Shown here: positions 32,742 through 41,543 of the stretch, one piece after another
Layout: every line of letters starts with the position of its first letter
Position numbering within the stretch: position 1 is the stretch's first letter
Assembly (NCBI GenBank): GCA_964598765.1
Contig: CAZRCZ010000021.1
Span: 35,071 to 99,070, forward strand
Length of the DNA stretch: 64,000 nucleotides
Direction of reading: 5' to 3'
Origin: CAZRCZ01 sp964598765
GTDB taxonomy: Bacteria; Sumerlaeota; Sumerlaeia; MVZB01; JAJFLK01
Notes under the pieces: model-generated
What the model was told of the DNA's origin: nothing
What the model saw: only the letters and a program-made list of their open reading frames with translations
Databases searched by the model: none
Position numbers and translations under genes: made by a program

Positions 32742-33650
32742 TCAAGGCTTGGCCTGCGACGAAGGAGAGGGAACAAAATCATGACGCTTGAGCCAATCCG
32801 CGCACAGTCCGGTCCACGGCACGAGGTTCGGCTCCTTCAGTCCCAAACCGAAACCGTGAGGTCCGCGCTCGAACAGATGCAACTCGTTTTCGACCCCGGC
32901 CTTGCGGAGCGCGTCGGCGAACATCAGGCTGTTCTCGCACGAAACGGCTTTGTCGTTCGTCCCGTGAACCAAAAAAGCGGGAGGCGTTTCCTTGGTCGCT
33001 TGCAGTTCGTTGGAGAGCAACGCGATCAACTCATGCGGCGGGTTGGGACCAAGAAGGGCTTCCCTCGATCCGCCATGACCTTCCGGCCCCATCGAAATCA
33101 CCGGATAAATCAGAATCATGGCATCGGGGCGCGAGCTGACGCGCTCGATGGGATCGGGGCTTTGCGGATTTCCCGCGCCGAAATGCGTTCCAGCCGTCGA
33201 GGCCAGATGTCCTCCGGCGGAGAAGCCCAAAATGCCGATTTTGTCGGGGCGAATCCCCCATTCCTTCGCGTTGGCCCGGACCGTCCGAATCGCGCGAGCC
33301 GCGTCTTGCAACGGAACGGGATGGTGATAATCGGGACCGAGGCGATACTTGAGCACAAATCCCGCGATGCCTAGCGTGTTGAGCCATTCAGCGACCGGCT
33401 TTCCCTCGTAATCGGCCAAACCGCGATAGCCTCCTCCCGGACAAACGATGACCGCCGCGCGAACTCCCTTCTCCGACTCCGGCATGTAAGGGGTCAACGT
33501 CGGGATGTCCTTCACTTTTTGCCCTAAGGCTCCCGGCGCGCCATCGGGCCAGAGAACCATGGGGGATTCGGCTCCACCCTTCCAAGGAGCCGCCGCGCAA
33601 ACCAAGACGGCAAGCATCATTCGTCCCGATCCTTTGAAATACTCAAACAT
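32742..33650 (-). CDS. Exported alpha/beta hydrolase (esterase-like)
   Basis: A 302-residue protein. A hydrophobic segment follows the start (residues 8-24: SGRMMLAVLVCAAAP). Then come VIVCPGGGYRGLADYEG (oxyanion-hole HGGG-like), KIGILGFSAGGHLAST (nucleophile elbow GxSxG), LVHGTNDKAVSCENS (catalytic Asp) and FERGPHGFGLG (catalytic His). This is the BD-FAE/acetyl-xylan-esterase-like group that acts on acetylated carbohydrates or related esters. The start at ATG 33650 overlaps the upstream gene by 8 bases. Some family members carry a GPHGFG His; this fits well. Confidence 0.88.
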   Translation of the reverse strand: MFEYFKGSGRMMLAVLVCAAAPWKGGAESPMVLWPDGAPGALGQKVKDIPTLTPYMPESEKGVRAAVIVCPGGGYRGLADYEGKPVAEWLNTLGIAGFVLKYRLGPDYHHPVPLQDAARAIRTVRANAKEWGIRPDKIGILGFSAGGHLASTAGTHFGAGNPQSPDPIERVSSRPDAMILIYPVISMGPEGHGGSREALLGPNPPHELIALLSNELQATKETPPAFLVHGTNDKAVSCENSLMFADALRKAGVENELHLFERGPHGFGLGLKEPNLVPWTGLCADWLKRHDFVPSPSSQAKP

Positions 33651-34326
33651 TTTTCTTGGCTTTCTTTCCGCTCCCTTTGACCTTCTTGGACCCCTTGAGA
33701 TCGCCCCCTTCAAATTTGGCGAGGTAACTCACGGTCAGTTTTTTGCCCAAGCCTTCCTGCGTGTCGAATTGATTGGAGAGAATCGCGATGCTGAGGTTTT
33801 TCAACAACGGCTGATCCGATTTTTCGAGCCTCATGGCGTAGAAGAGCGAATTCTTCTTGGAGAAACGTTTCCGGAGGGTGATCAACGCCATCGCGCGTTT
33901 GCGCGGCGTTTTGCCGAATTCGACGTAAGCGGCCAAAGCGTCCCTGCAAACCTCCGGATGTCGTTGAATCGCCTCGTTGATTTCAAGAACCAATTGCCGC
34001 GCATATTCCTTGTCGAGGTATTTCCGCTTCGTTTCCCACTCCCGTTCCACGTCGGTCGAGATTCGCTCAAACGGCACGCGAAACGCGCGGAATTTTTCCG
34101 AGTCCCAGACGCGCTGAATCTCGCCCGGAGGAACGGGGATATCCCCTTCGCTCAGGCGGATCGCCTCGCGGATCATCCCCGCGTCCAGCGGCGGATTGCG
34201 AAATTGATCCACCACGTCGGGCGCGACTTTCCATGCCGCAATCGCGGTCACGATCGCAAAAATCGCGACGCGAATCGCGGCCAGCGTTCGGGTCTTCGTT
34301 GGGGAGGCGTCTGAAGGATTAAGCAA
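33643..34326 (-). CDS. Membrane-anchored protein of unknown function in the CotH/VTC cluster
   Basis: A 227-residue protein with one N-terminal hydrophobic segment (about residues 16-34) as a likely anchor. It has an acidic and basic helical mid-section and a strongly basic Lys/Gly tail (GGDLKGSKKVKGSGKKAKKNV). I do not recognise the family. The basic tail could bind a polyanion such as polyphosphate, which would suit the VTC neighbour, but that is inference. The start is TTG 34326, with AGGAG upstream, overlapping the VTC gene by 8 bases. It overlaps the esterase gene at its 3' end. Confidence 0.7.
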   Translation of the reverse strand: MLNPSDASPTKTRTLAAIRVAIFAIVTAIAAWKVAPDVVDQFRNPPLDAGMIREAIRLSEGDIPVPPGEIQRVWDSEKFRAFRVPFERISTDVEREWETKRKYLDKEYARQLVLEINEAIQRHPEVCRDALAAYVEFGKTPRKRAMALITLRKRFSKKNSLFYAMRLEKSDQPLLKNLSIAILSNQFDTQEGLGKKLTVSYLAKFEGGDLKGSKKVKGSGKKAKKNV

Positions 34327-35032
34327 GACAAATTGCTCCTCGCCGCGCCATTTCCAAAATGCCGAGGTAGTATTTGCTGAAGGCGAAATCCTGAAGAGAA
34401 TACTTCTGAACCAGTCGCTCCGCCCAAAAGGGAATCGTGCGATTGAATTTGATCTCGAGGATTTGAGCGTTTCGCGGGAGAAAGGAATACGTCGTGTGGC
34501 CGAGATTCTCCAAGGAGCGCGAACGCCGGACGGCCAATTCCGAATCGAGCGTGATTCGCAACTCGGAATCGTGCCGCCCCGTCAAAGCCCGTCGCTGATA
34601 GTGGATCGTCAAGACGGGGCGCAACGCGAAGGCGGATTGATAATAACGCGCCTCGCACAAGACCCGATCCCACGCGATTCCATCCGGCTGGACGCCGCGC
34701 AACATCGCCTCATATTGCGCTTCGCTCAATATCGTTTTGCGCTTGAGAATCTGATTGCTTACTCGCTCCTTGATTTCCAAAAAACGCTTAACGGAGGCGG
34801 AAGGAGGCTCGTAACTGCGGATTCGCAATTTCAATCGTTGCGAAATTCCTTCCTCCTTTTCGTTGAAGGATCGCAAGAGAGGGGAATCGAGATAAAGGCT
34901 GTGGACCGGATACTCGCCGAATTCCGGATCGGTGTGAAGGTCCCGTCCCATGAACCCGCCAAGGTCGTTCAGCAACGCCGCTTGGATGTTCATCGGAACG
35001 ATGTATTTGATTTCGAATCGCGAAGGTTTCAT
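34319..35032 (-). CDS. VTC-domain (polyphosphate polymerase-like) protein
   Basis: A 237-residue protein matching the VTC domain, the catalytic domain of the yeast vacuolar polyphosphate polymerase. RFEIKYIVP and YPVHSLYLDSPLL start it, RLKLRIRSYE contributes basic residues of the tunnel, FLEIKERVSNQILKRK and PVLTIHYQRRAL continue, and LEIKFNRTIPFW ends the barrel. The Arg/Lys/Glu-rich tunnel of the triphosphate-tunnel-metalloenzyme type is intact. It probably makes or handles polyphosphate or a nucleotide-linked polymer. The start ATG overlaps the CotH stop (ATGA). Bacterial VTC proteins commonly pair with CotH and DUF4956, as here. Confidence 0.9.
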   Translation of the reverse strand: MKPSRFEIKYIVPMNIQAALLNDLGGFMGRDLHTDPEFGEYPVHSLYLDSPLLRSFNEKEEGISQRLKLRIRSYEPPSASVKRFLEIKERVSNQILKRKTILSEAQYEAMLRGVQPDGIAWDRVLCEARYYQSAFALRPVLTIHYQRRALTGRHDSELRITLDSELAVRRSRSLENLGHTTYSFLPRNAQILEIKFNRTIPFWAERLVQKYSLQDFAFSKYYLGILEMARRGAICLA

Positions 35033-38000
35033 GGCTTGGCCGCCGCAATCTCGGCGGTCGGTTTGGGGGATGGAAGTTTGGCGGTGAGATCGGGTCGGTT
35101 CAAATAGCCGATGACCGATTCGCCCGCTTCGGGCATGGGCGACAGAAGCCACTCGTTGATCGCCGCGCGGTCCTCAGCCGTCAGGAGCAATTGCGGCGAC
35201 TGCGAAGCGTCAATACGCTTCCAGCCGCCGCGCTCCCCTTCGAGGGAAACCAGATTGAAAGTCGGTTTGACCGCAAGGTTGGTCCCCTGCCTGCCCGGTT
35301 CAATTCCGAGGTCCCGTCCTTCCTTGGTCAAATGTCCTTCAATGTCGCAACGGTCGAATTTGAGGACCGAAACATTGTCGAACTCAACCGGTTTGGGACA
35401 ACCCCACACAATCGAACGCTGAACCTCGGCGTGGCCTCCGCCGAAGATGGATTTCTTTTGATAAGCGGCCATGCCGACCTCGCAGTCCAGAATCGTGTTG
35501 GAAATCACCCGCGCCGAGCTGTGGTCCTTGGCGGCGATGCCGATGCCGCATTTCTCGATATAATTGTCAAAAACCGTCACCTCGCTGTTTTCACCGATGC
35601 TGATCCCCTTGTCCATGGAGCCGCTGATGACATTGTGTTCGATGACGATGCGGACGCCGCTGAGATCGAGCGAATCTCCGTCCCAATAGTGGGTTCCGTT
35701 GTTCACGAATACGCACCGGCGAATGTTCACCGATCCCCAATCCAAATCAATGGCGTCGGAAAAGTTATCCTTAAAAAGGCAATCGTTGATTTCCCCCGTG
35801 CAGTCAACCATGTGAACGCCGTCGTCGTCCTGCGCTCCCTCGATTCGGGAATTCAGCAGGCGGACCGGACAGGCGTTGACGCTCAGGGATCCGGTAAAGA
35901 ACGTATTGCAAGCGGTTCCGTCCCTTCCCCGATAAAACCAAGCACTCTCGATTTTGCTTTCTTTTTTCTGCGGTCCGATTACGGCGACAATTCCGCGATG
36001 ATCCACCCCTTCTTGCGGCTTGAACGTGACCTGATCGTCGGGGCGTCCTTGCACCTGCAGGTCGCCGTAGCAGTAAAGCGAGCGCGCCAAGGCAAAATTC
36101 AGGTGCGCTCCGGCCTCGATCCGCAGACCGCATCCTTGGGGAACGATAATGTCGTCATTGATCGCGTAGTCACCGGCGGGGAGAAGGACGCCGGAGGGAT
36201 TCTGCGGATCGGGATGAAACTGCGGGTGGGTCGCGAGAAATTCCTTCACGCCCATCATTCGCTCCGCATAATCGTGGTCGTATTTTGCGTCCACGACGGC
36301 GGTCAGGACGTTGTCCTGACTGATCGGCTCCCCCGTCACCGCGTTGGTGAGGGCGTAGTGAACGCGCTGGGGACCGGCGGTCATCGTCCCGCCGGTCAGG
36401 AGCAATTGATGCGTTCCCTCTTCCACGCCTCCCTTTTCATTGCGGTTGGAATACAAAAGTAGCTCCTTCGTCGGGCGAAAGACCAGACGCTCCATGTCGG
36501 ATTGCGCCTGAAATTGCCCGAGGAGAACGTCCTTGTCGTCCACCATCCCGTTCATGTTGACGTCGGAATAAACCTTGATCGGCTCGGACCCTGCGGCGTA
36601 AGCGCCGTCAATTTGGATCATTTCCACGTTGACCGGCGAGGAGGCCATGTTGACCATCTTGATTTTGTGAACCGACGTCGGGACCGTCGCATTTTGGAAA
36701 GTCGCATGCGCGCTGACGCGGCTGTATTGGAGCGCCTTGCGCAGGGCCGTGACGTTGTTGACGAGGTGTCCCTTGAAAAAATTAATCTGGCCGACTTCGT
36801 AGTTATAGGGCATGTGCTCCTGCGAGGCGCCCCGGAGGGCGGGAAGCGCGTTGCGCCGCAAAGCTTCGTACGCGGCGTAGATGTCCCGGTCGCCGGGCTT
36901 GATGAGCGACCACAACCATTTGTTGCGTTGATATTGAATCTCCGGCTTTCTGAAAAGCATGTCGTCGTGCGGCAGGATTTGATCCTCGAATCCCGTGTCC
37001 ACCGCTTGGGCGGTTTTCGCCGGGTCGCGCGGAGCCATGCTCACGTCCCAGACGATCGGCTCGAAGAGGCCGGTGTGCAGATTGTAGTAAAGCTTGACGT
37101 TGTGCATGGCGCGCCCGTGGTTCAATCCGAAGATCATTGAAACGGCCTGATATTTGAAATCCTTTTCAATGTCGGCGACGGCGGCGAACTCTTCATCGGT
37201 TTTAGCGTTAAGATACCGTTCGAGCGCGGCACGGTAAATCGGCTCCCGACTTGTCGGCTTCAGCGCGTTCTTGATCGCGGTGGAGGAATTAACGTCTCCC
37301 GACATGTTGGCGGGCAAACCTGCGGCGAACGCCTCGAAGCCGACGTCGCGCCGATCATAAATCGCGGTTTCGTCCCTCTTGGAAACCTGAAGAAATTGCG
37401 CGTTCTCCTCCTCCGAAATGTAATACATTCCGGGAGGCTGACCGTTAAACGACAGCAGTCCGAAACCATCGCGCAGGGTGAGCAACCCGAGCGCCCGTCC
37501 GCAATGCACGGCCAAGGCTTCCATCAGGATGTAGCGGTCGCCCGGAACGATGAAGTTCACTTCCCGCATCCCGTGAAACAAGGCGTCCCCCATGAACCGG
37601 ACTCGCCACGACTTCAGCGGTCCGGACCAATGCACCGGGGAATCGCCGCGCAGACGGGCTTTGACTTCATACGTGCGGTCTCCCTCGATCAATTTGGCGG
37701 GCATCCACGTATGATCCTTGGACAGAAGCAATCCCTGCGCGGTGACAACCTTAAGTGTTTCGGCCAGAATCTTCTGCTGTTCGTCGTCGAGGACGAGTTG
37801 AACCAAAGGGACCGCTCGCGTTTCCAGATAATCGAAATCCTCCACGCCCGAAGGGGTCCACGGGAACCAACGATCCGATTCAATCGCTTTATCGGCGTCG
37901 TGCGGCGCCGAAGGGACTTTTTTGACCCGGTAGGTCTGATCCCTCGGACCCATGGCCGGACGCGGATTCATGATGATGTCGGCGGGCGCGGCGGAGTTGC

Positions 38001-38214
38001 TCTTCTTGGTCTTTGATTTCGCGTTGACCGGTTTGGGCGGCTGGGCGGAGCGCATTGTCATCAGGACGCCCAAAACGCCGAGAAGCAGGACGAACAATAT
38101 CCATCCCAAGAAACGGGGAGGTGCGGATTCCCCGTCGGGAGGAAGTTGCTCAAGCGACAGGTTTTGAACCTCCTTCGGTTCCACCGGGGAATTTTGATTC
38201 GAGAGCCCCGACAC
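35029..38214 (-). CDS. CotH-kinase-family protein with parallel beta-helix
   Basis: A 1061-residue protein. A single membrane segment lies at about residues 35-55 (FLGWILFVLLLGVLGVLMTM). A CotH-type atypical kinase domain spans about 130-560: VKARLRGDSPVHW (basic strand), SWRVRFMG, RYILMEALAVHCGRALG, HNVKLYYNLHTGLFEPIVWD (HN-K and the WD acid). A lamin-tail-like/calcium-binding segment follows (VYSDVNMNGMVDDKDVLLG). A right-handed beta-helix occupies about 690-970 with repeated VxxN/D turns. CotH kinases phosphorylate spore-coat or surface proteins. The start is GTG 38214, three bases after the DUF4956 stop, with GGAG upstream. Confidence 0.88.
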   Translation of the reverse strand: MSGLSNQNSPVEPKEVQNLSLEQLPPDGESAPPRFLGWILFVLLLGVLGVLMTMRSAQPPKPVNAKSKTKKSNSAAPADIIMNPRPAMGPRDQTYRVKKVPSAPHDADKAIESDRWFPWTPSGVEDFDYLETRAVPLVQLVLDDEQQKILAETLKVVTAQGLLLSKDHTWMPAKLIEGDRTYEVKARLRGDSPVHWSGPLKSWRVRFMGDALFHGMREVNFIVPGDRYILMEALAVHCGRALGLLTLRDGFGLLSFNGQPPGMYYISEEENAQFLQVSKRDETAIYDRRDVGFEAFAAGLPANMSGDVNSSTAIKNALKPTSREPIYRAALERYLNAKTDEEFAAVADIEKDFKYQAVSMIFGLNHGRAMHNVKLYYNLHTGLFEPIVWDVSMAPRDPAKTAQAVDTGFEDQILPHDDMLFRKPEIQYQRNKWLWSLIKPGDRDIYAAYEALRRNALPALRGASQEHMPYNYEVGQINFFKGHLVNNVTALRKALQYSRVSAHATFQNATVPTSVHKIKMVNMASSPVNVEMIQIDGAYAAGSEPIKVYSDVNMNGMVDDKDVLLGQFQAQSDMERLVFRPTKELLLYSNRNEKGGVEEGTHQLLLTGGTMTAGPQRVHYALTNAVTGEPISQDNVLTAVVDAKYDHDYAERMMGVKEFLATHPQFHPDPQNPSGVLLPAGDYAINDDIIVPQGCGLRIEAGAHLNFALARSLYCYGDLQVQGRPDDQVTFKPQEGVDHRGIVAVIGPQKKESKIESAWFYRGRDGTACNTFFTGSLSVNACPVRLLNSRIEGAQDDDGVHMVDCTGEINDCLFKDNFSDAIDLDWGSVNIRRCVFVNNGTHYWDGDSLDLSGVRIVIEHNVISGSMDKGISIGENSEVTVFDNYIEKCGIGIAAKDHSSARVISNTILDCEVGMAAYQKKSIFGGGHAEVQRSIVWGCPKPVEFDNVSVLKFDRCDIEGHLTKEGRDLGIEPGRQGTNLAVKPTFNLVSLEGERGGWKRIDASQSPQLLLTAEDRAAINEWLLSPMPEAGESVIGYLNRPDLTAKLPSPKPTAEIAAAKP

Positions 38215-38217
38215 GAA

Positions 38218-38907
38218 TTAGATCTCCAGATTGGTTTCGGGCGCAATAAGCGTCACTTGCTTCAAATTGGGAAACGTCTTTTGAAGATGCTGGGTGGCCG
38301 TCTCCCCCGAAACCTTGTCCAGCCGCACGGAATAAATATATTCCCCCAATTCCTCCGAAATTTGCGCGTAAGAGCGGAAGACGACTTCCCGAAACTGTTG
38401 CTTGATTTCCTCGACGATCTTTTCCACCTCCTCCTGTCCTTTGGGATGAAGGAAGGAAAGGCTGTAGGCCGATTGCGTCCCCGCGCCGAACCGAAGGAAG
38501 TGAAGCGTCAAAAGCGTTCCGTCAATGACGATTGTTCCCAAGATCGCGCTCAAGTAACTGCCGATCGAACAGGACAACCCGATTGCGATGGACAGAAAGA
38601 GATAGGCGATGTCCTTCGGCTCCTTGATCGCGCTCCGGAAACGAATGACGGAAAGCGAACCGACCAATCCCAGCGAAAGGGCGAGGTGGTTGCTGATGAC
38701 CACCATGATCATCGTGATCACCATGGCGACCACGACCAGCGTGATGTTGAACGAGCGGCTGTAGGCGTAGCCGCTGTGGGTCTTGCGATAGACGAACGAC
38801 GTCGCCAAGGAAAGCACGAGCGCCATGAGCAGATTGACGACGATCTGGAGCGGTTGTTGCTCATCAAGGCGCAAATCGTTCAAGAGATTGGTCAGCGTGT
38901 TCGACAT
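38218..38907 (-). CDS. DUF4956 membrane protein
   Basis: A 229-residue protein with four hydrophobic segments in the first 150 residues and a soluble C-terminal domain. The family-typical VGSLSVIRFRSAIKEPKDIA follows SLGLVGS, and HFLRFGAGTQ begins the soluble part. DUF4956 proteins are found with CotH and VTC proteins, suggesting a shared membrane complex; function is unknown. It starts the minus-strand cluster DUF4956-CotH-VTC-unknown-esterase, all overlapping or within a few bases of each other. Confidence 0.88.
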   Translation of the reverse strand: MSNTLTNLLNDLRLDEQQPLQIVVNLLMALVLSLATSFVYRKTHSGYAYSRSFNITLVVVAMVITMIMVVISNHLALSLGLVGSLSVIRFRSAIKEPKDIAYLFLSIAIGLSCSIGSYLSAILGTIVIDGTLLTLHFLRFGAGTQSAYSLSFLHPKGQEEVEKIVEEIKQQFREVVFRSYAQISEELGEYIYSVRLDKVSGETATQHLQKTFPNLKQVTLIAPETNLEI

Positions 38908-39015
38908 GAAACCCTCCGTTCGGATACGAGATTAAAGGTCATTATTGATCTTTTTTTGCTTATTTTCCAGACAAGAGGATAGGACAAGCCCCGGAATCGG
39001 TTGGTTTGGCTACGA

Positions 39016-39732
39016 TCAAAGTCCCGCCACGAGACGCGAGGCATGGAGCAACGATTCAAAAGTTCCGGCGTCGGTCCACCAACCTTCCAGAACGTCATGC
39101 TCCAACTGGCCGCGTTGGATGTAGGCGTTGTTCACGTCCGTGATTTCAAGTTCCTGACGAGCCGAGGGTTTGAGCGTCGGAAGAATTTCCCAAACCTGCG
39201 CGTCGAACATGTAAATTCCGGTCACGGCGTATCGGCTGGCCGGATCCGCCGGTTTCTCCTCGATGGCCACGATCCGCCCCTGCGCGTCAAATCGCGGCAC
39301 GCCGAATCTCTGTGGATCGGGAACCTCCTTGAGCAGAATCCGCGCGCCTTTTTTTTGCTTGGCAAACGCCTCGACCGACCGCCGGATGGACTTCTCAAGG
39401 ATGTTGTCGCCGAGGATCACCACGCATCGCTCCCCGCCGACGAAATGCTCGGCGAGTTTCAGCGCGTCGGCGATTCCCCCTTCTCCCTGCTGGTAGGCGT
39501 AATGAATTTCATGCAGGCCGAATTCCTTGCCGTTGCCGAGCAACTGCAAAAAATCCCCCGCGAAATTCCCGCCTGTGACGAGCATGATCTCCTCGATCCC
39601 CGCCTCGATCAGCGTGCGGATCGGATAATGGATCATCGGTTTGTCGTAAACCGGAAGCAGATGCTTGTTGGTGATCTTGGTCAGCGGATACAACCGCGAC
39701 CCCAACCCTCCGGCCAAAATGATTCCCTTCAT
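39016..39732 (-). CDS. Glucose-1-phosphate thymidylyltransferase-like nucleotidyltransferase
   Basis: A 238-residue sugar-nucleotidyltransferase. MKGIILAGGLGSRLYPLTK is the nucleotide-binding signature, KHLLPVYDKPMIHYPI the substrate-side motif, and CVVILGDNILE the metal-binding Asp. It is close to RfbA/RmlA, but at 238 residues it is shorter than RmlA (about 290) and lacks most of the C-terminal allosteric part. It would make dTDP- or UDP-glucose for surface polysaccharides. ATG 39732 was chosen; upstream lies a GAGCAA hexamer repeat that may provide the ribosome-binding purines. Confidence 0.85.
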   Translation of the reverse strand: MKGIILAGGLGSRLYPLTKITNKHLLPVYDKPMIHYPIRTLIEAGIEEIMLVTGGNFAGDFLQLLGNGKEFGLHEIHYAYQQGEGGIADALKLAEHFVGGERCVVILGDNILEKSIRRSVEAFAKQKKGARILLKEVPDPQRFGVPRFDAQGRIVAIEEKPADPASRYAVTGIYMFDAQVWEILPTLKPSARQELEITDVNNAYIQRGQLEHDVLEGWWTDAGTFESLLHASRLVAGL

Positions 39733-39741
39733 CGTTTCTTT

Positions 39742-39766
39742 CTCTTGCTCTTGCTCTTGCTCTTCC
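39742..39766. repeat. Hexanucleotide tract upstream of the nucleotidyltransferase
   Basis: Three to four tandem units of CTCTTG (GAGCAA on the coding strand) end about ten bases before the ATG at 39732. The purine-rich unit overlaps where the ribosome-binding site should be. Confidence 0.6.
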
Positions 39767-39808
39767 CTCCCCAAAATACCTCAACCTCCCAAAATTGCCA
39801 GAAAAAGG

Positions 39809-39856
39809 GACAGGACTTACAGGATGGACAGGCTGAAATTCATGGAAAATCTTGTG
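39809..39856. repeat. GGACAGGACTTACAGGATGGACAGG-type repeat
   Basis: A run of ACAGGAYT/ACAGGATGGACAGG units followed by AAAATCTTGTG, resembling an arm plus partial complementary arm of a widespread ACAGGAT-ladder element. It lies in the 237-base divergent gap between the nucleotidyltransferase and rseP. No coding capacity is seen. Confidence 0.55.
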
Positions 39857-39969
39857 AGCGCGTGTCCCACAAGTCGCCTTTGACGCGCGTCCTCGGAAAA
39901 TTGCCGCTTCCCGATCTTCTTCCCTTCTGTGCCCAAAATGAGTAGAATAGGGAGCCGGAAAAACGGAGC

Positions 39970-41430
39970 ATGAGTCATCTATTAAACATCTTGATCGGAT
40001 TTTTGAGCGTCGCGTTGACCTTCGGGATCGCCGTGTTCGTCCATGAACTCGGCCATTTCCTCGCGGCGCGGGTGCGCGGAGTCGGAGTCGAGGCGTTCGC
40101 CGTCGGCATGGGACCCAAAATCGTTTCGTGGACGCGAGGCGGGACCGAATACTCCCTGCGCTGGTTGCCGTTCGGCGGGTTCGTCAAACTTCATCACATG
40201 GTTCGGGAAGAGGCGGAGGAAGCGGCACGGGAACGGGAACTCGCGCAACATGCGGGTGATGAGAAAGAGAAGGAGAATGATCAGGGCGCGGATAAATCAC
40301 TCGGCCAAGCGGCCTACGAGGACATGGTCGCGCTTTACAATCAAGGCTTGCTGACCAAAATGATGGTCTTCACCGCCGGAGTGACGTTCAACGTTCTGGC
40401 GGCGATGGTCGCAGTGGCGACGCTGGCGTGGGTCGGATTCGACGTCCCCCTGCCTCCCGAAACCCGCGTCGTGGACATCGCTCCCGATTCCCCCTTCGCC
40501 CAAGCCGGATTGCGTGAAGGGGATTTCATGATCGAGGTGGACGGCGCGCCGGTGAAAAACGGCAAGGAAGCCCTCCAAGAAATGGAACAGGTCTTGAAGT
40601 CGGGCAAAGGCGCGAGCGGATTGAACGTCAAGATCCGCCGCGACAATGAAATTCTCCCCCTCACGCTTCCCCCCTTGACCGAGGAAAACAAAGCGCTCTA
40701 CGTCGAGAAAAAGAATTGGTGGGACACGCGCCCCTACATCGGGGAGGTGGTCGTCGGTCTTCCGGCGGACAAGGCGGGCTTGCAACGGGGGGACCTGATC
40801 GTCGCCGTCAACGACAAACCGATCCAGTGGTGGAGCGAGATGTCGCGCATCGTCCGAAAAAATCCCAATGAAGCCATTGCGTTGGCGGTCCAGCGGCGCG
40901 GGGTTGACCACAACATCAAGCTGAGCCTCGTTCCCGATCCCGATCCGATGCAACCCCAAACGGGCATCATCGGGATCGTTTCGGGTTCGGCGGAAATGGA
41001 GCGGGTTACGGAGCCGTTCGTTCGGGCCGTCATCCACGCTCCGGGGCGGACGGTCGTTCGCTTGGCCGAGCTTGCGGTGGGCCAATACATGGCTCTTCGG
41101 GAGATCATCAGTCATTCCGGAGCCAAGGGGTTGAGCAAGAGCCTCGGCGGCCCCATCGCCATTGCGCGGCAGACTTACCGTCAGGCGCAACTCGGTCTGA
41201 GCCACGCCTTGGATTGGTTCATCAACCTGAATCTTCTTCTGGCCGTGCTGAATCTCCTGCCGATCCCGGTCCTCGACGGCGGCTTTGTCGTGCTGGCGAT
41301 CCTCGAAGCGACGATCCGCCGTCCGGTCTCCACCAAAATCCTGAATCCGGTTTATACCGTCTTCGTGCTGGCCTTCATCGCGCTGGCGATTTTCGTTTCG
41401 TATAATGACATTTTGAATAAGTTGTTTTGA
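39970..41430 (+). CDS. rseP: RIP metalloprotease RseP (site-2 protease)
   Basis: A 486-residue membrane zinc protease. The first membrane segment holds the zinc motif HELGH (His25-His29). A charged loop, two PDZ-like domains (about residues 150-250 and 255-340) and the third-ligand LDGG motif (around Asp436) follow; the final segment ends YNDILNKLF. RseP cleaves transmembrane anti-sigma factors and leader remnants. The extra acidic/Lys loop at about residues 75-115 (REEAEEAARERELAQ, EKENDQGADK) is unusual in the family. The gene stands alone, without dxr, uppS or cdsA beside it. Confidence 0.93.
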   Translation: MSHLLNILIGFLSVALTFGIAVFVHELGHFLAARVRGVGVEAFAVGMGPKIVSWTRGGTEYSLRWLPFGGFVKLHHMVREEAEEAARERELAQHAGDEKEKENDQGADKSLGQAAYEDMVALYNQGLLTKMMVFTAGVTFNVLAAMVAVATLAWVGFDVPLPPETRVVDIAPDSPFAQAGLREGDFMIEVDGAPVKNGKEALQEMEQVLKSGKGASGLNVKIRRDNEILPLTLPPLTEENKALYVEKKNWWDTRPYIGEVVVGLPADKAGLQRGDLIVAVNDKPIQWWSEMSRIVRKNPNEAIALAVQRRGVDHNIKLSLVPDPDPMQPQTGIIGIVSGSAEMERVTEPFVRAVIHAPGRTVVRLAELAVGQYMALREIISHSGAKGLSKSLGGPIAIARQTYRQAQLGLSHALDWFINLNLLLAVLNLLPIPVLDGGFVVLAILEATIRRPVSTKILNPVYTVFVLAFIALAIFVSYNDILNKLF

Positions 41431-41448
41431 GAAATGAAAGAAGGAATG

Positions 41449-41526
41449 AGCCGCAAGAGAACGCAAAGATCACAAAGAATCATATTCGGTTCTTCTTCTT
41501 TGCGATCTTTGCGCCCTTTTGCGGCT
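41449..41526. repeat. 8-nt-ladder long hairpin element (copy F)
   Basis: The arms 41449-41478 (AGCCGCAAGAGAACGCAAAG...) and 41497-41526 are inverted repeats at 26 of 30 positions with an 18-base loop. It lies between rseP and the RdgC-like gene, both on the plus strand. Confidence 0.9.
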
Positions 41527-41543
41527 AAATAAAAGGTTTAACC

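Noticed and set aside
35191..36462. A 423-codon plus-strand frame opposite the CotH gene
   Set aside because: It is the complement of the beta-helix region of the CotH protein and shows no ribosome-binding site or motif.
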